Assembly (NCBI GenBank): GCA_038210445.1
Contig: JBBQWQ010000003.1
Coordinates: 124,001 to 188,000 of the forward strand
Source: JABFRG01 sp038210445
Lineage (GTDB): Bacteria > Myxococcota_A > Polyangia > Polyangiales > Polyangiaceae
Direction: 5' to 3'
DNA length: 64,000 nucleotides
How positions within the stretch are numbered: the stretch's first letter is position 1; every line of letters starts with the position of its first letter. A program made the position numbers and the translations under genes. Of the stretch, positions 8,330 through 17,812 are shown piece after piece. The notes beneath the pieces are model-generated. The model was not told the origin of the DNA. It saw only the letters and a list, made by a program, of their open reading frames with translations, and ran no database searches.

Positions 8330-8982
8330 CGGTTCACCTCCACCGGGATATCGCGTGCGATGGTGCCGTAGGTCAGGTGCAGCTGCGTTTTTCCGTTGAT
8401 TCCGAACTCGATGACCACCACGGTGCTCGCCGGATCGGTGGTGATCTTCGCCACGGCCGGGTCATCGATGGTCCACTTGCAGGGAATGTTGCCGGCCAAC
8501 GGCTCGTCCTTGTCGGTGGAGAACCACACGTGAAAGCCGAACTTTCCGGCGAGCGCCTCGATGTGGAACGTCGCGAGCTTGCCCACCCGTACATTGTAGG
8601 CGTCGGAGGGGTTCTTGCCGTCGCTACCGATGATGCCGGCCCGCCCCTCGAGCAGCGCGGTGACCCGGCCGTTGGCTTCGAGCTTGAGCCGGGCGGGCGA
8701 CACCACGTCGACCACCGGTAGCTCAGTGCCGCCGAGCTTCTTGAAGAAGAAGTCGCCCTGCGACGTCACCGCCAGCGTGGGGATGCCGCCGAAACGCGAG
8801 AACAGCGCGTTGTCGCTGCAGAACGCGTCGCTCGGAGAGATGCACCGATAGGTAAACGTGCCGGTGTTGCCCACCGACGAAGCGGAGGCTTCGGTTATTT
8901 TGGGCGGCGCAGCGGCCTTGGGGTCGTCGTCACATCCGGCGACGAGAATGCACCCAGCAAGCAAGCATGTGGGGTACCGCAT
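8326..8982 (-). CDS. hypothetical lipoprotein, Ig-like C-terminus
   Basis: About 218 residues from the ATG at 8982, chosen because a strong purine-rich site (GGAAGGAGG) lies just upstream and the protein then begins with a clean signal and lipobox (LVAGC, Cys17). An upstream in-frame ATG would add a non-hydrophobic leader. After an acidic, Ala/Pro-rich linker, the mature protein is beta-rich. Its last ~50 residues (KWTIDDPAVAKITTDP onward) have the spacing of a bacterial Ig-like (BIG2) domain; that assignment is by eye. It is the first gene of a two-gene unit with the overlapping lipoprotein gene downstream. Confidence 0.75.
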   Translation of the reverse strand: MRYPTCLLAGCILVAGCDDDPKAAAPPKITEASASSVGNTGTFTYRCISPSDAFCSDNALFSRFGGIPTLAVTSQGDFFFKKLGGTELPVVDVVSPARLKLEANGRVTALLEGRAGIIGSDGKNPSDAYNVRVGKLATFHIEALAGKFGFHVWFSTDKDEPLAGNIPCKWTIDDPAVAKITTDPASTVVVIEFGINGKTQLHLTYGTIARDIPVEVNR

Positions 8983-9119
8983 GGCGCCCTCCTTCCGTCC
9001 TTCTTGGACGCGCTGGGGCCCGCGGCTATTCACCGGCGGGGCCCCGAGCACTTCTTTACATCATTGATATGACAGCAAGATCACAGGGGCACGATGGCGT
9101 CCGGGCATTCGGCGACGGC

Positions 9120-10046
9120 TCAGGCGGCCGGCGCTTCCGGGGCCGAGGCCGGCGCCTGCGGCGCGGTTTTGCCCATGGCGTGGTAGCCGTAGTCGACGTA
9201 CAGCGTGGTGCCGGTGATGGCGCCGCCGAGGGGGCTGGCCAGGAAGGCGGCCATGTTGCCTACGTCGGCCGCGGTGATGGCCTGCGGAATCGGCGAGTTC
9301 TGCTTGCAGTACTCGATCATCTCGCCGATGAAGCCGATGGCGGTGGCCGCGCGCGAGCCGAGCGGCCCTGCGGAGATGGTGTTCACGCGGTGGCCCCACT
9401 TGCGGCCGGCCTCGTAGGCAAGGAGCTTGGTGTCGCTCTCGAGGGCCGCCTTGGCGGTGCTCATGCCGCCGCCGTAGCCGGGGATTACGCGCTCCGCGGC
9501 GAGGTACGACAGCGACACGAACGATCCGCCGGGGCGCATGAGCGGCCCCAGCCGCTGCACCATCGACACCATCGAGTAGGCGCTCACGCCGATGGCCGCG
9601 AGGTAGCCCTTGCGGCTGGTCTCGAGGAGTGGGTTCTTTACTTCGGGCCCGTTGGCCAGGCTGTGCACCACGATGTCGAGGTTCGGCGCGTCGCCGAAGT
9701 CGGCCTTGAGCCGGGCCACCGCGCCGTCGACGCTCACGTCGCCGTGCTCCTTGTAGCGCTTGCTCTCGCGGACGTGCTCCGGCATGTCGGCGAAGGTGTC
9801 GTAGTCGGCATCGAACGGGTACACGCGCTCGAGCTCCATCTTGCTCCCGTCGCGCAGCACCATCGACGCGTCGAGCTTGCCCCGCCGGAGCAGCGTCTGG
9901 AAGATGTTGAACGCGGGCGGCCAGGTGCCGACGCACACCGTGGCGCCGGCCTCGGTGAGAGACTTGGCGATGGCAAAGCCGAAACCGCCGTCATCGGCGA
10001 CGCCGGCCACGAAGGCGCGTTTTCCACGGAGATCGATGGGGAGCAT
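9120..10046 (-). CDS. fabI: enoyl-[acyl-carrier-protein] reductase (NADH), plant/chlamydial-type FabI
   Basis: The 308-residue short-chain-dehydrogenase-fold enzyme reduces the enoyl-ACP double bond in each round of fatty acid elongation. The N-terminal nucleotide-binding stretch is FVAGVADDGGFGFAIAKSL. The active-site Tyr and Lys lie in IPGYGGGMSTAKAALESD. Several blocks (VGTWPPAFNIFQTLLRRGK, VHSLANGPEVKNPLLETS, NTISAGPLGSRAATAIGF) resemble chloroplast and chlamydial FabI, including the extra segment after VGTW that ordinary bacterial FabI lacks. The C-terminus has an Ala/Pro-rich extension of ~15 residues. It stands alone, without other fab genes nearby. Confidence 0.93.
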   Translation of the reverse strand: MLPIDLRGKRAFVAGVADDGGFGFAIAKSLTEAGATVCVGTWPPAFNIFQTLLRRGKLDASMVLRDGSKMELERVYPFDADYDTFADMPEHVRESKRYKEHGDVSVDGAVARLKADFGDAPNLDIVVHSLANGPEVKNPLLETSRKGYLAAIGVSAYSMVSMVQRLGPLMRPGGSFVSLSYLAAERVIPGYGGGMSTAKAALESDTKLLAYEAGRKWGHRVNTISAGPLGSRAATAIGFIGEMIEYCKQNSPIPQAITAADVGNMAAFLASPLGGAITGTTLYVDYGYHAMGKTAPQAPASAPEAPAA

Positions 10047-10129
10047 GGCCTCTTGTCTCGCTTCCGCGCGGGGCAGCCGTCAAGGGAAACTGTCTCTGCC
10101 GCGCCGGGAAGTGCCCTGCGTACGGCGCT

Positions 10130-10612
10130 TCACGCAATGATGAGCACGTACGCGCGGTCGCTCCGACTGGGGCTCGGCGGGTCGGGCAGGCGCTCGAAGC
10201 CCAGGCTCTCGTAGAGCGCGATGGCCCGCCCAAAGACGCTGCGCGTGCGGAGCGATAGGCGACGGTGACCGCGGGCGCGCGCCGCCTTGATGGCGGCCTC
10301 GACGAGGGCGCCGCCGATGCCGCTGCCGCGGGAGGCCTTGGCCACGAAGAGCTTCGAGAGATACGCGCCAGGCGTATCGGGGCCGCGATCCCACAGGATG
10401 GCCATGCCGAGAACTTTGCCTTCGTCCTCGGCTACCAGCTCCAGGCTCGCGTCTGCACCGCGACTCGACGGGCTCGCGCCCGCGCCGAAGCGCACCACGT
10501 CGGCGTCCGAGCCCTGCGGATCGGGCTCGATGCCGTGCTCCCGGAGCGCTGCGAACACGAGGCTGGTGACCGCGGCCGCGTCGCCGGGAACGCCGGCGCG
10601 AAGGCGGATCAT
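10130..10612 (-). CDS. GNAT family N-acetyltransferase
   Basis: This is a 160-residue single-domain GNAT protein starting at the ATG at 10612, which overlaps the stop of the upstream Cys-cluster gene by 4 bases. The acetyl-CoA pyrophosphate-binding motif A appears as VAKASRGSGIGGALVEAAIK (about residues 90-109) after the beta-4 strand LSKLFV, and motif B as ALYESLGFERL. The family transfers an acetyl group to a small molecule or a protein amine; the substrate is not predictable. Its coupling to the YkgJ-like gene suggests they are expressed together. Confidence 0.85.
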   Translation of the reverse strand: MIRLRAGVPGDAAAVTSLVFAALREHGIEPDPQGSDADVVRFGAGASPSSRGADASLELVAEDEGKVLGMAILWDRGPDTPGAYLSKLFVAKASRGSGIGGALVEAAIKAARARGHRRLSLRTRSVFGRAIALYESLGFERLPDPPSPSRSDRAYVLIIA

Positions 10613-10980
10613 CGAGCCCTCCCGCCTTTGAGCCGTGCGGCTGCCAGCAACGGTCGCTCGCCCTTGGTGGCGCGCTCGCCCTCGCAGGCACTCGACGCGC
10701 GCGCAAGGTCGCGGCAGGTCTCCGGCCGCTCCGCGTAGATCGTGCACGCAAAGCTGGCGGCGGCGGTGGCGTCGACGCGAAGCGCCGCGCAGTGTCCCTC
10801 GTGCATGCGCATGAAGGCGCGGTTGCCGTGAAAAACCACCAGGCCCTCGGCGGATTCCCCCAAACGGGCGTAGTCGTCTCCTGAAACCCGAACATATTCG
10901 GGCAATTGCGAGAAGCAGCAAGTGCCGCACGCGAGGCACTCCGGGAGGGAATGGTTTTCTGGGCTCGACGGTTGGACCAT
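10609..10980 (-). CDS. YkgJ-family Cys-cluster protein
   Basis: The 123-residue protein has the N-terminal cluster CLACGTCC (about residues 15-22) followed by MHEGHCAAL and later CTIYAERPETCRDL, the standard arrangement of the YkgJ/CxxCxxxCC family that is thought to bind zinc or iron-sulfur. No enzymatic role is established for the family. It is the first gene of a two-gene unit with the GNAT acetyltransferase, and is divergent from the HtrA protease with only 27 bases between start codons, so their promoters must overlap each other or the coding ends. Confidence 0.8.
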   Translation of the reverse strand: MVQPSSPENHSLPECLACGTCCFSQLPEYVRVSGDDYARLGESAEGLVVFHGNRAFMRMHEGHCAALRVDATAAASFACTIYAERPETCRDLARASSACEGERATKGERPLLAAARLKGGRAR

Positions 10981-11007
10981 GGGTGCTTAACCCACACACT
11001 TAATAGC

Positions 11008-12150
<1,143 letters not shown>

Positions 12151-12162
12151 CACAATGGGGGC

Positions 12163-12738
12163 GTGTGTGGACGCGCCCGCCTCGCTGCCGAGCCTGAAGA
12201 CATCGCCGAGCTCCTCGGCGTGGCCGTCGGTGCGTTGCCGACGATTCCCCGGAAGCAGGAGATCAACCCCGACGACGCCATGGTGGTCATGGCCGGCGGC
12301 CGGGTGAGCACCATGCGTTACGGCTTCCATGGGCGCGACGCGCTGGTGTTCAACGCGCGGTCGGAGACCGCCTTCGACCGCGTGCTCTTCCAGGAGGCCA
12401 TGCACGAGCGCCGCTGCATCGTGGTCATCGACGGCTTCTTTGAGTGGGACGCCGCCCGGCGAAAACAGCTCCTGGCCACCGCCGACGCCGCGCCCTTCGC
12501 GCTCGCCGGTCTCTACGACCCGGAGCAGGAGCGTTGCGTGGTGCTTACCCAGCCGGCGCGCCCGCCGGTGAAGGCGGCGCATGGGCGCATGCCGGTGTTT
12601 CTTCCGCGAACGGCGTTCGCGGCATGGCTGGCGGGCGACGGCGGCGTGGCCCACGACGTGCTCGACGAAGCCCGTACCTACACGCCGCCGCTCGTGGTAC
12701 GGGACGTGTCGAAGCAGCTATCCCTCTTCGGAACCTAG
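12163..12738 (+). CDS. SRAP-domain protein (YedK/HMCES family)
   Basis: The 191-residue protein starts at the GTG at 12163; the family requires Cys at position 2, and this start gives Met-Cys-Gly-Arg. The abasic-site DNA-protein crosslink chemistry depends on Cys2, and the other key residues are present: Asn64 in FNARSE, Glu94 in GFFEW and His140 in HGRMPV. SRAP proteins shield abasic sites in single-stranded DNA through a reversible thiazolidine link. The C-terminus ends in SKQLSLFGT, a short tail of the QLSLF kind that binds sliding clamps (inference from motif). It directly follows the HtrA gene and precedes rlmN by 97 bases. Confidence 0.92.
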   Translation: MCGRARLAAEPEDIAELLGVAVGALPTIPRKQEINPDDAMVVMAGGRVSTMRYGFHGRDALVFNARSETAFDRVLFQEAMHERRCIVVIDGFFEWDAARRKQLLATADAAPFALAGLYDPEQERCVVLTQPARPPVKAAHGRMPVFLPRTAFAAWLAGDGGVAHDVLDEARTYTPPLVVRDVSKQLSLFGT

Positions 12739-12835
12739 TGTCTCGATTCCGTCGAATCGTACGCCGAGTACGCGGCCTCCTCCCGCCATCGCCCCAGCTA
12801 CGACTACTCATGTTTTCAACCGTGTCGAGACACCC

Positions 12836-13879
12836 GTGAAACCCGCAGCCTTCGGCCTCTTGCCCTCCGACTACCGCGCGTGCCCCAACGATCCGGGCTT
12901 CGTGTTCGAGCGCGTACAACGGGTGGCCGAGTGGAGCGCCGAGGGGCCGGTGCTGGGCAAGGAGGGGCGGGCCTACCTCGACGGCTTCGACCTGTCGCTC
13001 CCCGAGATCGTCTCCGCCACCACGTCGAGCGACGACGCCACCAAGTTCGTGCTCCGCTTCGCCGACGGCAAGCTCACCGAATGCGTGCATATGCCACGCG
13101 ATGTGAAGAGCCCGCGGGTCACCCTGTGCATTTCCAGCCAGGTCGGGTGCGGCATGGGCTGCACCTTCTGCGCCACCGCCGGCATGGGCTTCGTGCGCCA
13201 GCTCAGCGCCAGCGAGATCGTCGCCCAGGTGCTCGGCATGCTGCGCGCCCGCGGGCCCGCCACTCTGGGCAGGGTGTCCATCGTGTTCATGGGCATGGGC
13301 GAGCCCCTGCACAATTTTGCCGAGGTGATGCGCGCGGTGAACGTGCTCGCGCACCCGCGTGGCCTGGGCATCGCGCCGAGCCGCATGACGGTGTCCACCA
13401 GTGGTCTGGTTCCGCAGATCGACGCGCTGGGAAGCGAGCCGGTGCGGCCGCAGCTGGCCATCAGCATGAACGCCACCACCGACGAGACGCGGGCGCGCCT
13501 CATGCCGGTGGGCAAGACCTGGAACCTCCAGGCGCTCCGCGAGGCCTTGGTCCGGTTTCCGTTTCGGCCGCACGAGAAGCTCACCATCGAGTACGTGCTC
13601 CTCCGCGGCGAGAACGACACGCTCGAAGACGCCGAGCGGCTGGCGACCTTCGCCCAGGGCTTTCGCCACAACGTGAACGTCATTCCCTTCAACGCCTTCG
13701 AGGGCGCACCCTACGAAGAGGCGGAGGAGGAAACGACGCGCGCGTTCGTCGATCGGCTGCACGCACTGGGCTCCTTCGTCACCGTGCGAAAGTCCCGGGG
13801 CCGCGACGTGGCCGCTGCGTGTGGTCAGCTGGTGCAGATTACACAGAAGCGCGAGAAGCGCGGCGCCCTCGCCCGTTGA
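12836..13879 (+). CDS. rlmN: 23S rRNA (adenine(2503)-C(2))-methyltransferase RlmN
   Basis: About 347 residues from a GTG at 12836; the upstream in-frame extension overlaps the SRAP gene and does not read like RlmN. The radical-SAM cluster motif is CGMGCTFC with Cys105, 109 and 112. The conserved TLC at 96-98 and the C-terminal RDVAAACGQL supply the two cysteines for the methyl-thiol intermediate. FMGMGEPLHN, the SAM-binding GGE-like segment, and SMNATTDETRARLMPV are also present. The N-terminal accessory domain is shorter than in E. coli (384 residues). The TGA stop overlaps the start of the next gene by 4 bases. Confidence 0.9.
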   Translation: MKPAAFGLLPSDYRACPNDPGFVFERVQRVAEWSAEGPVLGKEGRAYLDGFDLSLPEIVSATTSSDDATKFVLRFADGKLTECVHMPRDVKSPRVTLCISSQVGCGMGCTFCATAGMGFVRQLSASEIVAQVLGMLRARGPATLGRVSIVFMGMGEPLHNFAEVMRAVNVLAHPRGLGIAPSRMTVSTSGLVPQIDALGSEPVRPQLAISMNATTDETRARLMPVGKTWNLQALREALVRFPFRPHEKLTIEYVLLRGENDTLEDAERLATFAQGFRHNVNVIPFNAFEGAPYEEAEEETTRAFVDRLHALGSFVTVRKSRGRDVAAACGQLVQITQKREKRGALAR

Positions 13880-14685
13880 TCCTCCTCGACGGATCGATGG
13901 GCTCCGAGCTCACGGCCCGGGGCGTCGATACTTCGGGCCGGAGCTGGAGCGCCCGCGCCCTGGTGGATGCGCCCCGTGTGGTGCGCGCGATTCACCGCGA
14001 CCACGTGCGGCTCGGCGCCCAAGTGCTCCGCACCAACACCTTTCGCACGCGCGAAGCCGACGCGGGCGACGCCTGGGCAGCCCTCGCGCGGCTCGCCGTC
14101 GTGCTGGCGCGCGAGGCGGCGCGCAACGGCGTGCGCGTGGCCGGCAGCCTCGGACCGGTGGGCGACTGCTACCAGCCCGGCGCGGCGCCGGGCGACGAAG
14201 CGGCGCGAGCTGCCCACGAGGGGCTCGCCGATGTGCTGGCCGAGGCCGGCGTGGATCTCTTCGTGTGCGAGACGTTTCCGAGCCCGCGCGAGGCCGCTAT
14301 CGCGACCCGCGCCTGCGCGCGCTTCGGGCTGCCGGTATGGACGTCGCTGACGGCCGGCCCCGACGGCGAGCTCCTCACGCCGGCGGCGCTGGCAGAAGGC
14401 GCCCGCGCCGTTCACGGAGCGGGGGCGAGCGTGGTCTTGGTCAATTGCGTCGCGGCGGTCCATGTCGAGCCGTACGTGGCGGCGCTCGCGGGTCTCGGCA
14501 TCGCCTTCGGCATGTACGCCAACGGCGCGCCGTGGAACGGAACGCGCATCGACGCCGCCGGCTACGGCGAAGTGGTCTCGCGTTGCATCGCGCACGGGGC
14601 CAGCGTGGTGGGCGCCTGCTGCGGCACCAGCCTCGCGCACCTTGCGGCGGCGCGAGACGCTGCGGCGACCCACAGTCTTCGGTGA
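13876..14685 (+). CDS. homocysteine S-methyltransferase family protein
   Basis: About 269 residues from a TTG at 13876 that overlaps the rlmN stop (TTGA). This start keeps the family's LLDGSMGSEL N-terminus; the first ATG (13897) would cut into it. The zinc-binding cysteines are in LVNCVA (about residue 193) and GACCGTS (about 252), as in Hcy S-methyltransferases such as MmuM/YagD and the N-terminal domain of MetH. NTFRTR and GSLGPVG are other family blocks. The enzyme moves a methyl group from S-methylmethionine, SAM or a betaine to homocysteine in the cytosol. Translational coupling to RlmN may link it to methyl supply. Confidence 0.88.
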   Translation: MILLDGSMGSELTARGVDTSGRSWSARALVDAPRVVRAIHRDHVRLGAQVLRTNTFRTREADAGDAWAALARLAVVLAREAARNGVRVAGSLGPVGDCYQPGAAPGDEAARAAHEGLADVLAEAGVDLFVCETFPSPREAAIATRACARFGLPVWTSLTAGPDGELLTPAALAEGARAVHGAGASVVLVNCVAAVHVEPYVAALAGLGIAFGMYANGAPWNGTRIDAAGYGEVVSRCIAHGASVVGACCGTSLAHLAAARDAAATHSLR

Positions 14686-14729
14686 CCGCCACCCACCTGC
14701 GGCCCGCGGTGAGCCCGCGCGGCGCCCGG

Positions 14730-15314
14730 TCAGTTCTTGGCGCGCGCGCTCTTGGTCTTCGGCACCGACGACGGCGAAAGAATCGTGCCCCGGCAGCGCG
14801 CGGCCCCGCAGCGGCACACGTAGAGGTCTACGTCGGCGTCCTCGACCTCGTAGGCGTAGTCGTAGCTCAGCTCCTCGCCCGCGCGAATCGCACGCCGCGC
14901 GTGGATGAAGATGCGCGTGCCGACTTGCACCGCTTCGCAATTGGGGGCGCACGAGTGGTTGATGAACCGCGCGTCGTTGCCGGTGCGGGCAGCGTCGATG
15001 CAGGTGCGCGACGACACAGTGAAGAGGAACGTGTGGTGGCGTCGCATCGAGGCGTCGTCGTAGCGGCGCGACGCCTCGGCGTGCGTGATGCGCTCACCGA
15101 TGTACTCGATGATGCGCGTGCCCTTGGGAATGCGCTGGCGGGCGAAGGCGCCGCGCCCCTGGATGGCGGAGCGCTCCACTGCGAACCATGCGTTGGGTGC
15201 GTTGGGTGGGTTGGGTGCGTTGGGTGGGGTGGATGGCTTGGGCGGCGCGGGAGCGGCTCGGGCAGACTTCGTCTTGGGGGCGGCTTTCGGTCGCTGTGCG
15301 GAGGCGGCGGGCAT
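14730..15314 (-). CDS. SET-domain protein lysine methyltransferase with basic tails
   Basis: This is a 194-residue protein. The core SET domain spans about residues 43-170. The cofactor- and substrate-channel motifs FINHSCAPNC (117-126) and ELSYDYAY (148-155) are intact, with a post-SET cysteine set CRCGAARC (167-174) that can bind zinc together with Cys122. Eukaryotic SET proteins methylate histone lysines; bacterial members are scattered. Unusually, the octapeptide PKTKSARA occurs both in the N-terminal tail (13-20) and in the C-terminal tail (185-192), and the N-tail continues into a Pro/Asn/Ala repeat. The tails resemble histone-like basic sequences and may be self-methylated, DNA-contacting or targeting elements; that part is speculation. 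Confidence 0.88.
   Translation of the reverse strand: MPAASAQRPKAAPKTKSARAAPAPPKPSTPPNAPNPPNAPNAWFAVERSAIQGRGAFARQRIPKGTRIIEYIGERITHAEASRRYDDASMRRHHTFLFTVSSRTCIDAARTGNDARFINHSCAPNCEAVQVGTRIFIHARRAIRAGEELSYDYAYEVEDADVDLYVCRCGAARCRGTILSPSSVPKTKSARAKN
15190..15227. repeat. short tandem repeat in SET gene
   Basis: About four copies of a 9-base unit (GCGTTGGGT alternating with GGGTTGGGT) encode, on the minus strand, the Pro-Asn-Ala/Pro repeat in the N-terminal tail of the SET protein. Such repeats can vary in length between strains. Confidence 0.7.
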
Positions 15315-15727
15315 CGGAGCCTACAAAAAACCAGAATGCCGCAGACTGCAAGCCGCGTGTCGAGGCGATGCACGCGGAAGGCGCTGCGCGTGCGCGCCGG
15401 TTAGCGCCGCGGCGTACCGACCAGAGCGGCGGCCGCGAAGGCGCGTTCGCGTGCCCCCGGAAGGCCTGCTGCGGCTCCTGCGGCGTGTCGCAACGCCGCG
15501 ACACGAAAGGGAGAAATGACGCACCAAAGGCCGCCCATCGAGCCCGCAAGGTTGTTGCGGCTCCAGGGGCGAATCGGATAGAACAACATAGGCCTAAGAA
15601 GGGGCGCTGAGCGGCTCGTGCCGTCTCCCGTGATGAGCATGGATGCCCATCACGTTCGCTCGGTGACTGCACCCGCGACCGCTTCGTGAAAACTCGGGCG
15701 CTTCGCCCTCTCACTTGAAGAAAGACC
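15315..15727. other. 413-base intergenic region upstream of OmpA-like gene
   Basis: This region separates the divergent SET and OmpA-family genes and so should hold two promoters. Its minus-strand side contains a run of A/T close to the SET start (ACAAAAAACC). The plus-strand side becomes less GC-rich towards 15550-15600, where a weak sigma-70-like pair is marked separately. GAAGAAAG just before the ATG at 15728 is a plausible ribosome binding site. I see no further gene. Confidence 0.5.
15552..15584 (+). promoter_or_regulatory. possible sigma-70-type promoter for OmpA-family gene
   Basis: A TTGCGG (15555-15560), overlapping a second TTGTTG, is followed after 18 bases by TAGAAC (15579-15584). 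Both boxes are imperfect, so this is a suggestion only. It would give a leader of roughly 135 bases before the ATG at 15728. Confidence 0.25.
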
Positions 15728-17782
15728 ATGAAAGGCAATTACCTATTCGCCACGCTCGCATTCCTCGGCACGTCGGTGGGCGGGCTGCTCGGTAGCGCGC
15801 ACGCTCAGACGGCGGCAGGCTTCGCGGTCAACAAGTTCGAGCCATCGGAGCGCGGGAGCGAATGGTTCTCGCTCGAGTCTCTCGACTTCCGCGGCAAGGT
15901 TCGCCCGACCATCGGCATCGTCGGCGACTTCCAGTACCGACCGCTGGCCATCTACAACCAGTCCGAGGCGGGCGGCGCGAGCTGCGGCAACCCGTACCCT
16001 TGCGACGGCTCGCTCCGCCATTCCATCGTGCGCAACCAGATGACCCTGAACCCGGGCTTCTCGGTGGTGCTCTTCGAGCGGCTGCGCCTCGCAGCAAGCC
16101 TGCCCGTGGTCATCTATCAGGACCAGGGAGACGTCTCGTCGCCCCTCAATGCGGGCGGCGTGCCCACCCCCAACAACGGACTGAACGGCCAGCTTTACGC
16201 AGGACCGCGAAGCGAGCAAGCCATCGGCGACCTTCGCCTGGGCTTCGACTTTCGCCTGCTCGGTGAGTACGGCGCGCCCTTCGTTCTCGCGCTCGGCGCC
16301 CAGGCGTGGATTCCCACCGGCCGCCGCGCGAACTACACCGGCGACGAAGAGTTCCGCATCGCGCCGCGCGCCTCGGTCGCGGGCGACGTGGGCGTGTTCG
16401 CCTACGCCGCGCGCCTCAGCTTCGCCTACCGCGGCCTCGAAGACTCGGGCCCCGGTGGCGGCAAGCTCGGCAGCGAGCTCGGGTTCGCCGCCTCGGCGGG
16501 TCTGCACTTGGCCGACAAACGCCTGATGATCGGCCCTGAAATCTTCGGCACCACCACCGTCACCGACGGCGCGTTCCAGAAGCTCACCACGCCGATGGAG
16601 GGGCTCTTCGGTCTGCACTACACGGTGCCCGGCGACATTCGCTTTGGCGCCGGCGTGGGCACGGGCCTCACGCGCGGCTACGGCTCGCCGGAGTTCCGTA
16701 CCCTGCTCAACATCGAGTGGGCACCCAGCACCGAGAAGGTGGTGGAGGCGCCCAAGGACCAGGACCAAGACGGCATCGTCGACAGCGAGGATGCCTGCCC
16801 GACGGTGCAAGGTACACGCACCGCCGACCCCAAGACCAATGGCTGCCCTCCGGATCGCGACGGCGATGGCGTCTACGACAAGGACGACGCCTGCATCGAC
16901 ATCCCCGGTGACCGCACCGACGATCCCAAGACCAACGGCTGCCCGGCCGACAAGGACGGCGACGGCATCTACGACAAGGACGACGCCTGCATCGACGTGG
17001 CCGGCGTGAAGTCGGCAGACCCCAAGCTCAACGGCTGCCCCGCCGATACCGATGGCGACGGCATCCTCGACAAGGACGACGCCTGCGTCGACAAGCCCGG
17101 CGTCAAGACCAGCGATCCCAAGACCAACGGTTGCCCCGATCCGGACCGTGACAAGGACGGCATCGACAACGACAAGGACGCCTGCCCGGACGAGCCCGGC
17201 AAGGCCGACCCCGATCCGAAGAAGAACGGTTGCCCCAAGGCCTTCGTGGATCACGGCGTCATCAAGATCTTGGACCAGGTGAAGTTCAAGACCGCGAGCG
17301 CGCAGATTCTCCCCGGCAAGGACAGCGAAGACGTTCTTAACGCCGTCCTCGACGTGCTCAAGAAGCACCCGGAGATCAAGGGCATCCGCGTCGAAGGCCA
17401 CACCGACAACAAGGGTGTCGCCGCGAACAACAAGAAGCTCAGCCAGGACCGCGCCGCCTCCGTGGTGAAGTGGCTCGTGGGCAAGGGCCTCGACAAGAAC
17501 ATGTTCAAGGCGGAGGGCATCGGTCAAGAGAAGCCCATCGACACGAACGACACCGAACCCGGTCGCCAGAACAACCGCCGCGTGGAGTTCCACATCCTGG
17601 ACGCCGCTCCCGGTAACGACGCACCGACGCCGCCCGCTCCGAAGGGCGCAGCTCCGAAGGGCGCAGCTCCGAAGGGCGCAGCTCCGAAGGGCGCAGCTCC
17701 GAAGGGCGCAGCTCCGGCTCCGAAGGGCGCAGCTCCGGCTCCGAAGGGCGCAGCTCCGAAGGGCGCAGCTCCCAAGAAGTAG
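15728..17782 (+). CDS. OmpA-family outer-membrane protein with thrombospondin type 3 repeats
   Basis: This is a 684-residue protein. A signal peptide ends near residue 26 (SAHA|QT). Residues ~30-335 are beta-rich and probably form the membrane barrel. From about 345 to 500 there are five to six calcium-binding thrombospondin-3 repeats (DxDxDGIxDxxDAC, with DGDGVYDKDDAC, DGDGIYDKDDAC and others). The OmpA peptidoglycan-binding domain follows (about 510-635), with GHTDNKG and NRRVEF motifs. The C-terminus is a Pro-Lys-Gly-Ala-Ala repeat of eight units. It likely ties the outer membrane to the cell wall and is probably highly expressed. A strong terminator follows the gene. Confidence 0.93.
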   Translation: MKGNYLFATLAFLGTSVGGLLGSAHAQTAAGFAVNKFEPSERGSEWFSLESLDFRGKVRPTIGIVGDFQYRPLAIYNQSEAGGASCGNPYPCDGSLRHSIVRNQMTLNPGFSVVLFERLRLAASLPVVIYQDQGDVSSPLNAGGVPTPNNGLNGQLYAGPRSEQAIGDLRLGFDFRLLGEYGAPFVLALGAQAWIPTGRRANYTGDEEFRIAPRASVAGDVGVFAYAARLSFAYRGLEDSGPGGGKLGSELGFAASAGLHLADKRLMIGPEIFGTTTVTDGAFQKLTTPMEGLFGLHYTVPGDIRFGAGVGTGLTRGYGSPEFRTLLNIEWAPSTEKVVEAPKDQDQDGIVDSEDACPTVQGTRTADPKTNGCPPDRDGDGVYDKDDACIDIPGDRTDDPKTNGCPADKDGDGIYDKDDACIDVAGVKSADPKLNGCPADTDGDGILDKDDACVDKPGVKTSDPKTNGCPDPDRDKDGIDNDKDACPDEPGKADPDPKKNGCPKAFVDHGVIKILDQVKFKTASAQILPGKDSEDVLNAVLDVLKKHPEIKGIRVEGHTDNKGVAANNKKLSQDRAASVVKWLVGKGLDKNMFKAEGIGQEKPIDTNDTEPGRQNNRRVEFHILDAAPGNDAPTPPAPKGAAPKGAAPKGAAPKGAAPKGAAPAPKGAAPAPKGAAPKGAAPKK
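17636..17770. repeat. 15-base tandem repeat encoding APKGA units
   Basis: Eight copies of GCTCCGAAGGGCGCA, two of them lengthened by an extra GCTCCG, encode the C-terminal Ala-Pro-Lys-Gly-Ala tail of the OmpA-family protein. The near-perfect identity of the copies points to recent expansion, so copy number probably differs between strains. Confidence 0.9.
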
Positions 17783-17812
17783 CGCGCACGCAGGGCCTTG
17801 GCCCTGAATCCA

